DNA of 64,000 nt, taken from positions 62,001 to 126,000 of the forward strand of contig DYJI01000009.1 in the NCBI GenBank assembly GCA_020723185.1. The letters are read 5' to 3'. This stretch comes from Sideroxydans lithotrophicus. Lineage in GTDB: Bacteria; Pseudomonadota; Gammaproteobacteria; Burkholderiales; Gallionellaceae. Below the pieces are notes generated by a model. That model searched no databases. It worked only from the letters and a program-made list of their open reading frames with translations, and had not been told where the DNA came from. Position numbers and translations under genes: made by a program. Positions 57,591 through 64,000 of the stretch are shown here, in pieces (the stretch's first letter is position 1; each line of letters begins with the position of its first letter).

Positions 57591-57705
57591 CATGGCTGGT
57601 ATAGACCGGTATATAGGCCTACGTATATATCGTTATTTGATCGTGCCGCAGTTATAGTGCGCGGGCGTTCGCGACCAGGGGGCGAACATTCCATTGGGAG
57701 ATGTC

Positions 57706-58689
57706 ATGCAGACACAACAGGAACATGCATTCGAGTTCACCGGCAAGGGCTGGGAATATTTCAGGATATGGATCGTCAACCTGCTGCTGTCCATCCTCAC
57801 GCTGGGCATCTACAGCGCCTGGGCCAAGGTGCGCAGGCTGCAGTATTTCTACCGCAACACGCAGTTGGCCGGTGCCAGCTTCGAATACCACGGCACGCCC
57901 ATCGCCATCCTCAAGGGGCGGCTCATCGCTTTCGCGTTGCTGGCGGCCTACACCGTCGCCGGGCAGATGAACCCGCTGCTGGGCATCCTGATCTTCGTGC
58001 TGCTCGCGGCGGTGATGCCCTGGCTGATCGTGCGCTCGCTGCGCTTCAAGCTGTTCAACAGCAGCTATCGCGGCCTGCGTTTCGGTTTTGCGGGGAGCGA
58101 CGGCGCGGCCTATGCCGTGTTCCTGCTGTTCCCCATCCTCACCGTGCTCACTCTGTACCTGCTGGCACCGTTCACGCATTACAAGATCAAGCAGTACCAG
58201 CACAACAACAGCCGCTTCGGCGACACCTTCTTCCGCTTCGATGCCACGGCAGGCAACTTCTACGGCATCTATCTCAAGGCGTTTGGCTTGCTGCTGCTGG
58301 CCGGTGTGTTCTTCGGCATCTCCGCCGCCTTGCACATGCCGATCCTGATGGTGATCCTGCCGTTGATCTATCTGTATATCGTCGGCTTCCTGGCAGTACG
58401 TTTACCCAACTTGATCTGGAGCAAGACCGGATTGGGGGAGCACGATCTGTATTGCCGTATGGAAGTCGGTAAATACCTGATGATCGCACTCACCAATCTG
58501 CTGGGCATCGTATTCACACTGGGTTTGTACATCCCCTTTGCGCAGATCCGCATGGCCCAGTACAAGTTCAGCTGCATGGGCGTGCTGGCGCAGGGTGATC
58601 TGGCCGAGTTCGTGGCGGGGCAGGTGCAGTCGGACAGCGCCACCGGCGAAGAGACCGCAGAGATGTTCGATCTGGATATCTCGCTCTGA
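57706..58689 (+). CDS. DUF898 / YjgN family membrane protein
   Basis: FEFTGKGWEYFRIWIVNLLLSILTLGIYSAWAKVRRLQYFYRNTQLAGASFEYHGTP, repeated in the second half. Confidence 0.88.
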   Translation: MQTQQEHAFEFTGKGWEYFRIWIVNLLLSILTLGIYSAWAKVRRLQYFYRNTQLAGASFEYHGTPIAILKGRLIAFALLAAYTVAGQMNPLLGILIFVLLAAVMPWLIVRSLRFKLFNSSYRGLRFGFAGSDGAAYAVFLLFPILTVLTLYLLAPFTHYKIKQYQHNNSRFGDTFFRFDATAGNFYGIYLKAFGLLLLAGVFFGISAALHMPILMVILPLIYLYIVGFLAVRLPNLIWSKTGLGEHDLYCRMEVGKYLMIALTNLLGIVFTLGLYIPFAQIRMAQYKFSCMGVLAQGDLAEFVAGQVQSDSATGEETAEMFDLDISL

Positions 58690-58690
58690 T

Positions 58691-59713
58691 ATGGTCGCTG
58701 CGCAATATTTCGACGGACGGACCACCGCCGCGCACGCGGTGACGCTGACGCTGGACGGCGAATGGTTGCAGATGCGAGGCGATGTTCTGGCGCACGAGTG
58801 GCCGTTGCGGGATGTGAAGGTCAGCGAGCGACTGGGGGATACACCGCGCCGCATCACCTTGCCGGATGGCGGCCACTGCGAAGTGACCGACCATGCCGCA
58901 CTGGAGGTGTTGCTCAAGCAGGGCGGCTACCGCAGCGGCTGGCTGGACGGCATGCAGCACAGCATGCGCTGGGCCTTGCTCTCGGCGCTGCTCATCGTGC
59001 TCCTCTTCGCCGCCGCCTATCGCTATCTGTTGCCATGGGGTGCAGAGGTCGTCGCGCGCAGTATCCCGGCCAACATGTTGCAGAAGATGGGTGCGTCTTC
59101 CTTGCAGACGCTGGACAAGCTGATGCTCGAACCCAGCAAGCTCGCCCCCGAACGTCAACAGGCACTACGCGACGCCTATGCCAGGCTGTCCCCCTTGCCC
59201 GATGCGCAGCTAGCCTACCGCATCGAATTCCGCAGCGCCCCGCAGATCGGCCCCAACGCCTTCGCCCTGCCGGACGGCAACATCGTCATGCTGGACGAGC
59301 TGGTCGCGCTCACGCAGGACGATGACGAGATCATCGCGGTGCTGGCGCATGAACGCGGCCATGTCGAGCAGCGCCACGCCCTGCGCATGGTGTTGCAGAG
59401 TTCGGCGGTGGGTCTGGCGATGACCTGGTACATGGGCGACGTCAGCTCATTGCTGGCGACGGTGCCGGCAATGCTGGTGCAAGCCAGTTACTCGCGCGAC
59501 ATGGAACGCGAGGCCGATGAATATGCGGCGCGCACCTTGCAGTTGAACGCGAAGTCGCCCTGCCTGCTGCCCGACATCCTGCACAAGCTGGAAGCCGCGC
59601 ATGCCAAACGGCAGGCCGAAGCCCGCAAGGACAGCGGTGGTTCGGTGATGGACTATCTGGCCAGTCACCCCGCTACGCAGGAGCGTTCCGCACTGCTCTG
59701 TCCCGCGCATTGA
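58691..59713 (+). CDS. M48 family metallopeptidase with N-terminal membrane domain
   Basis: AVLAHERGHVEQRHALRM (HEXXH), MEREADEYAARTL; follows DUF898 with ~1 bp spacing. Confidence 0.88.
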   Translation: MVAAQYFDGRTTAAHAVTLTLDGEWLQMRGDVLAHEWPLRDVKVSERLGDTPRRITLPDGGHCEVTDHAALEVLLKQGGYRSGWLDGMQHSMRWALLSALLIVLLFAAAYRYLLPWGAEVVARSIPANMLQKMGASSLQTLDKLMLEPSKLAPERQQALRDAYARLSPLPDAQLAYRIEFRSAPQIGPNAFALPDGNIVMLDELVALTQDDDEIIAVLAHERGHVEQRHALRMVLQSSAVGLAMTWYMGDVSSLLATVPAMLVQASYSRDMEREADEYAARTLQLNAKSPCLLPDILHKLEAAHAKRQAEARKDSGGSVMDYLASHPATQERSALLCPAH

Positions 59714-59741
59714 TCCGCCCGCTGCGGTATCATCGCGCGCC

Positions 59742-60623
59742 ATGAAAAAGTCCTCCGATTCCCTGTCCCGTTTCCTGTTCGAACACCTGCCGCTGCGCGG
59801 CGAGATCGTGCGTCTCGACGCCGTCTGGCAGCATGTGACCGACCGCCACGACTATCCACCTGTATTGCGCGACATGATGGGCGAACTATGCGCGGCCGCC
59901 GTGCTGCTCGCCGCCACGCTCAAGCTGGAGGGCTCCATGGTGTTGCAGGTGCACGGCACCGGCGCGGTGAAGCTGCTGGTGGTGGAATGCTGCGGCGATC
60001 TGGAACTGCGTGCCACTGCCAAATGGGAGGGCGAGATCAGCCACGGCACGCTGCCGGAACTGGTGGGCGACGGACGTTTCGTCATCACCCTCGACCCCAA
60101 GGACGGTGGGCAAGCCTATCAGGGCATCGTGCCGCTGGAAGGCGACAGCATCGCCGATATCCTGCAAGGCTATATGACGCGCTCCGAGCAGTTGCAGACG
60201 CGGCTGTGGCTGGCAGCGGATGGCACCAGCGCGGGCGGCATGTTGCTGCAGAAACTGCCGGAACAGGGCGAGATGCACGACGTGGATGCATGGGAGCGTG
60301 CAACCAAACTGGCTGACACGCTCAAGCCGGAGGAACTGCTGGGTCTGCCTGCGGGCGAGCTGGTACATCGCCTGTACCACGAAGAGGACATCCGCCTGTT
60401 CGAGCCACAGCAGGTAGCATTCCGCTGCACCTGCTCACGCGACAATGTCGCCAACATGCTGCGCATGATCGGTCGCGAAGAAGTGGACGAGATCCTGGCC
60501 GAGCGTGAAGAGATCGAAGTGCACTGCGAGTTCTGCAACGAGCGCTACGTGTTCGACAGGGTGGATGCCGATGCGGTGTTCAGCGAAGTGCCCGCGATGA
60601 CGGCCAGCAAGACGCTGCATTAG
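59742..60623 (+). CDS. hslO: Hsp33 redox-regulated chaperone
   Basis: C-terminal CTCSRDN...HCEFCNERYVF zinc/redox switch; RFLFEHLPLRGEIVRLDAVWQ. Confidence 0.94.
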   Translation: MKKSSDSLSRFLFEHLPLRGEIVRLDAVWQHVTDRHDYPPVLRDMMGELCAAAVLLAATLKLEGSMVLQVHGTGAVKLLVVECCGDLELRATAKWEGEISHGTLPELVGDGRFVITLDPKDGGQAYQGIVPLEGDSIADILQGYMTRSEQLQTRLWLAADGTSAGGMLLQKLPEQGEMHDVDAWERATKLADTLKPEELLGLPAGELVHRLYHEEDIRLFEPQQVAFRCTCSRDNVANMLRMIGREEVDEILAEREEIEVHCEFCNERYVFDRVDADAVFSEVPAMTASKTLH

Positions 60624-62219
60624 TCAGTCTTTGGCCATATCCCGCGCCACGGCCTCGGCCACCTCGATGCCGTCCACGCCCGCCGACAATATCCCCCCCG
60701 CATAACCTGCGCCTTCGCCGGCGGGATACAAGCCCTTCACGTTGAGACTCTGGTAATCCTCGCCGCGCTTGATGCGCACGGGGGATGAGGTGCGCGTCTC
60801 GACGCCGGTGAGCAGTGCATCGTCCATGTCGAAACCTTTTATCTGCTTGCCGAAGGCGGGCAGGGCTTCGCGGATGGCGGCGATCGCGTAGTCGGGCAGG
60901 GCGGTGGCGAGGTCGGTGGGGGTCACGCCGGGGGTGTAGGAAGGCACGACCTCACCAAGTTGCGTCGAAGGCCGTCCGGCGAGGAAGTCGCCCACGCGCT
61001 GCGCCGGGGCGTTGTAGTTGCGGCCGCCGAGTTCGAAGGCGCGTGATTCCCATTGACGCTGGAATTCCACACCCGCCAGGACATCGCCCGGGTAATCGTC
61101 CGGTGTGATGCTGACCACGATGCCGCTGTTGGCGTTGCGTTCGTTGCGCGAATACTGGCTCATGCCGTTGGTGACCACGCGGCCTTCTTCCGAGGTGGCA
61201 GCCACCACCGTGCCGCCGGGGCACATGCAGAAGCTGTACACCGCACGGCCATTGCTGGCGTGGTGCACCAGCTTGTAGTCAGCCGCGCCCAGTTGCTCGT
61301 TGCCTGCGTTGGGGCCGAGGCGGGCGCGATCGATGAGCGATTGCGGGTGTTCGATGCGGAAGCCGATGGAGAAGGGCTTGGCTTCCATGTACACGCCGCG
61401 CTTGTGCAGCATCTCGAAGGTGTCGCGCGCGGAATGGCCCACGGCCAGCACCACATGATGCGTGGCGATGCGCTCGCCGCCTTCCAGCACCACGGCCTGC
61501 ACCTGCCCGTCGGCGATCTCGATGTCGGCGACCTTGCTCTTGAAACGGATCTCGGCACCGAGCTGTTCCATCTCGTGGCGCATCTGCTCCACCATGCCCA
61601 CGAGGCGGAAGGTGCCGATGTGCGGCTTGCTCACATACATGATCTCTTCCGGCGCGCCGGCTTTTACGAACTCCTGCATCACCTTGCGCCCGAGGAAGCG
61701 CGGGTCCTTGATGCCGCTGTGCAGCTTGCCATCGGAGAAGGTGCCCGCGCCCCCTTCGCCGAACTGCACGTTGGATTCCGGGTCGAGCTTGCCCTGACGC
61801 CACAGGCCCCAGGTGTCTTTCGTCCTTTCGCGCACAGCCTTTCCGCGTTCCAGGATGATGGGTTTGAAACCCATCTGCGCCAGCAGCAGCCCGGCGAAGA
61901 TGCCGCACGGGCCGAGGCCGATCACCACCGGGCGTTCCTGCAAGCCTTGCGGAGCTTGCGCCACATAGCGGTAGTCCATGTCCGGCGCGGGGGCGACATG
62001 CGGCAGCTTCTTCTTCAGCAGCGCGGCTTCGTTCTCCACTTCCACGTCGACGGTATAGACGAACACGATGGCGTTCTTCTTGCGTGCGTCGTAGCCACGG
62101 CGGAACAGGGCATAGCGCTTCAGCGCAGGCACGGCGATGCCCAGCCGTTGCAGGATGGCAGCGGGCAGGGCGTCGGCGGGATGGTCCAGCGGAAGGCGGA
62201 TCTCGGTGAGGCGTAACAT
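60624..62219 (-). CDS. FAD-dependent oxidoreductase (uncharacterised FAD-dependent protein family)
   Basis: VVIGLGPCGIFAGLLLAQMGFKPIILERG, GAGTFSDGKLHSGIKD, CMCPGGTVVAATSEEGRVVTNGMSQY, YPAGEGAGYAGGILSAGVDGIEVAEAVA. Confidence 0.88.
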   Translation of the reverse strand: MLRLTEIRLPLDHPADALPAAILQRLGIAVPALKRYALFRRGYDARKKNAIVFVYTVDVEVENEAALLKKKLPHVAPAPDMDYRYVAQAPQGLQERPVVIGLGPCGIFAGLLLAQMGFKPIILERGKAVRERTKDTWGLWRQGKLDPESNVQFGEGGAGTFSDGKLHSGIKDPRFLGRKVMQEFVKAGAPEEIMYVSKPHIGTFRLVGMVEQMRHEMEQLGAEIRFKSKVADIEIADGQVQAVVLEGGERIATHHVVLAVGHSARDTFEMLHKRGVYMEAKPFSIGFRIEHPQSLIDRARLGPNAGNEQLGAADYKLVHHASNGRAVYSFCMCPGGTVVAATSEEGRVVTNGMSQYSRNERNANSGIVVSITPDDYPGDVLAGVEFQRQWESRAFELGGRNYNAPAQRVGDFLAGRPSTQLGEVVPSYTPGVTPTDLATALPDYAIAAIREALPAFGKQIKGFDMDDALLTGVETRTSSPVRIKRGEDYQSLNVKGLYPAGEGAGYAGGILSAGVDGIEVAEAVARDMAKD

Positions 62220-62370
62220 GGGCGCTATTCTACCTTGGTGCCGCAGGTTTACTCGCGGCTTTGGCAGTCATGGCTATGGTTCGGGCAAGGCATTGCTGGT
62301 AGATTGGCGGTCTTCCCAACCCTGTGGACACTCGGGCGGTGCGCACCGTCCCCCGCAAAGATCGACTGTC

Positions 62371-63570
62371 ATGGCACTGGATAATCTCACCCTTCTGTTC
62401 TCACTGGCGCTGATCAGCGGGCTGATGGCCGTGAGTCTGGCGGTGACCTCGCGCAAGGGAGGCCGCGATGGCCTGCGGCTGTGGGCCATCGCGCTGGCGC
62501 TGGAATCGCTGGCTTGGTCTTTGGTGGCCTTGCGCGGGCAGTTGCCGCTGGTGGTGACGATGCTGTTCGCCAATCTGTCGCTGGTTTCCGCACAGGCGGT
62601 CAAGCTGGCCGCCATCCACGAGTTCCGCGGCTTGCGCTGGCCGCGCCTGTCCTTCCTGCTGCCGCTGGCAGCGATGCTGGCACTGATGCTGGTGCTGGAA
62701 GCGGACGACGTGCGTGCCCGCATCTTCTGCAGCAGCCTGGTCTTCGCCGCGCAGATGGCCCTGCTCGCACGCGCGCTGTATCAGGACGATACGACACGCG
62801 GCGGCCGTGCCTGGTGGTTGATCTACGGGGCCACGCTGCTGCTGTTGCTGGCGCTGTTCCTGCGCGCGGCGATGGCGCTGGCGAGCGCAGAGAGTTTTTC
62901 CACACCGCTGTCACAGCATGCGCCCAACACCGTGCAGCTGATGGTGTTCGTCAGCGTGGTCGCGCTCGATCTGCTCGGGGCGCTGGGTTTCATCCTGCTG
63001 GTGAAGGAGCGCATCGAGCGCGCCGTGCAGCGGCAGGCGATGACAGACGGGCTGACCGGCATCTTCAACCGGCGCGCATTCATGGAACGTGCGGAACGGG
63101 AGCTGGCGATCACCCGGCGCAAGCACCAGCCGCTGGCGCTGCTGATGCTGGATATCGACCATTTCAAGCGTATCAACGACACTTACGGCCACGCGGCCGG
63201 CGATGCGGCCCTGGTTGAGATCAGCCGGCTGCTAGGCAAGCGCCTGCGTCAGCAGGATACTTTCGGGCGCTATGGCGGCGAAGAGTTCTGCATCCTGCTG
63301 CCGGACACGGATGAGCAGGGTGCGCTGGCGCTGGCTGAAGCCTTGCGCCAAGTGGTCGAGGCGACACCGCTGTCGATCGGCAAGCAACAGATCGGCGTCA
63401 CCCTCAGCATCGGCGTCGGCGTGTGCCACGCGGGATGTACGGTGTGCGCGGGCGAGTTCAGCAAACTGCTGAACGACGCCGACCGTGCGCTGTACCAGAG
63501 CAAGGCACAGGGGCGTAACCGCACCGTTTCGCTCCCGCTGCATTGCGAAGCGGAAAGCGCGACGGCATAG
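62371..63570 (+). CDS. Membrane diguanylate cyclase (multi-TM N-terminus, GGEEF)
   Basis: About 6-7 TM segments followed by RQQD-TFGRY-GGEEF with I-site. Confidence 0.9.
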   Translation: MALDNLTLLFSLALISGLMAVSLAVTSRKGGRDGLRLWAIALALESLAWSLVALRGQLPLVVTMLFANLSLVSAQAVKLAAIHEFRGLRWPRLSFLLPLAAMLALMLVLEADDVRARIFCSSLVFAAQMALLARALYQDDTTRGGRAWWLIYGATLLLLLALFLRAAMALASAESFSTPLSQHAPNTVQLMVFVSVVALDLLGALGFILLVKERIERAVQRQAMTDGLTGIFNRRAFMERAERELAITRRKHQPLALLMLDIDHFKRINDTYGHAAGDAALVEISRLLGKRLRQQDTFGRYGGEEFCILLPDTDEQGALALAEALRQVVEATPLSIGKQQIGVTLSIGVGVCHAGCTVCAGEFSKLLNDADRALYQSKAQGRNRTVSLPLHCEAESATA

Positions 63571-63590
63571 TTCTCAGCGACAGGGAAGAT

Positions 63591-64000
63591 ATGGCAAAGG
63601 CAAAGACGATCTACAGTTGTACCGAATGCGGCGGACAGACGCCGAAGTGGCAGGGGCAGTGCCCTCATTGCGGTGAGTGGAACACGCTGGTGGAGGCGGT
63701 GGCCGAGGCGTTGCCGTCGGCGGGCAAGAACCGTTTCAGCGCGCTGGCGGCCTCGGGCAAGTTGCAGCAGCTGGCCGAGGTGGAAGCCAGCGAGGTGTCG
63801 CGCACGCCCACCGGCGTCGCCGAGTTCGACCGCGTGCTGGGCGGCGGGCTGGTGGAAGGCGGCGTGGTGCTGATCGGCGGCGATCCCGGTATCGGTAAAT
63901 CCACGCTGCTGTTGCAGACGCTGGCGCATCTCGCGCCGACGAAAAAGGTGCTCTATGTCAGCGGCGAGGAGTCGGCGCAGCAGATCGCGCTGCGCGCCAA
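63591..64000 (+). CDS. radA: DNA repair protein RadA (3'-truncated by window edge)
   Basis: YSCTECGGQTPKWQGQCPHCGEWNTLVE zinc finger; GGDPGIGKSTLLLQ Walker A; VLYVSGEESAQQIALRA. Confidence 0.95.
   Translation, partial: MAKAKTIYSCTECGGQTPKWQGQCPHCGEWNTLVEAVAEALPSAGKNRFSALAASGKLQQLAEVEASEVSRTPTGVAEFDRVLGGGLVEGGVVLIGGDPGIGKSTLLLQTLAHLAPTKKVLYVSGEESAQQIALRA

Overview
The window is a GC-rich bacterial chromosome segment, most likely from a betaproteobacterium of the Nitrosomonadales/Gallionellaceae type. That placement is inferred from gene content, the rpoE-rse-mucD-lepA-lepB-rnc-era-recO-pdxJ-acpS order, and a GAACG-NN-CGTTC LexA-type operator. About 58 coding genes are supported, plus one 4.5S SRP RNA and several terminators. 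Most of the window is conserved housekeeping sequence: fumA, ffs-dnaX-ybaB-recR-rluB, nadB, the rpoE to nagZ run, zipA-ligA-hpt-mtip-def, acnA, hslO and radA. The accessory content is: (i) a ~17 kb c-di-GMP island (38170-55124) with six consecutive GGDEF or GGDEF/EAL genes and an embedded FIST-domain sensor gene; (ii) a class III cyclase / TssQ-like lipoprotein / Ser-Thr kinase locus with no T6SS genes beside it; (iii) a cytochrome b / unknown 4-TM His-rich protein / DUF1924 cytochrome / diheme cytochrome c cluster; (iv) a ~540 bp imperfect inverted-repeat element between fumA and ffs; (v) two cases of solute-binding-protein domains linked to diguanylate cyclases. No tRNA, CRISPR array, transposase or phage module was recognised. 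All domain calls were made by eye from the translations; no database search was run.
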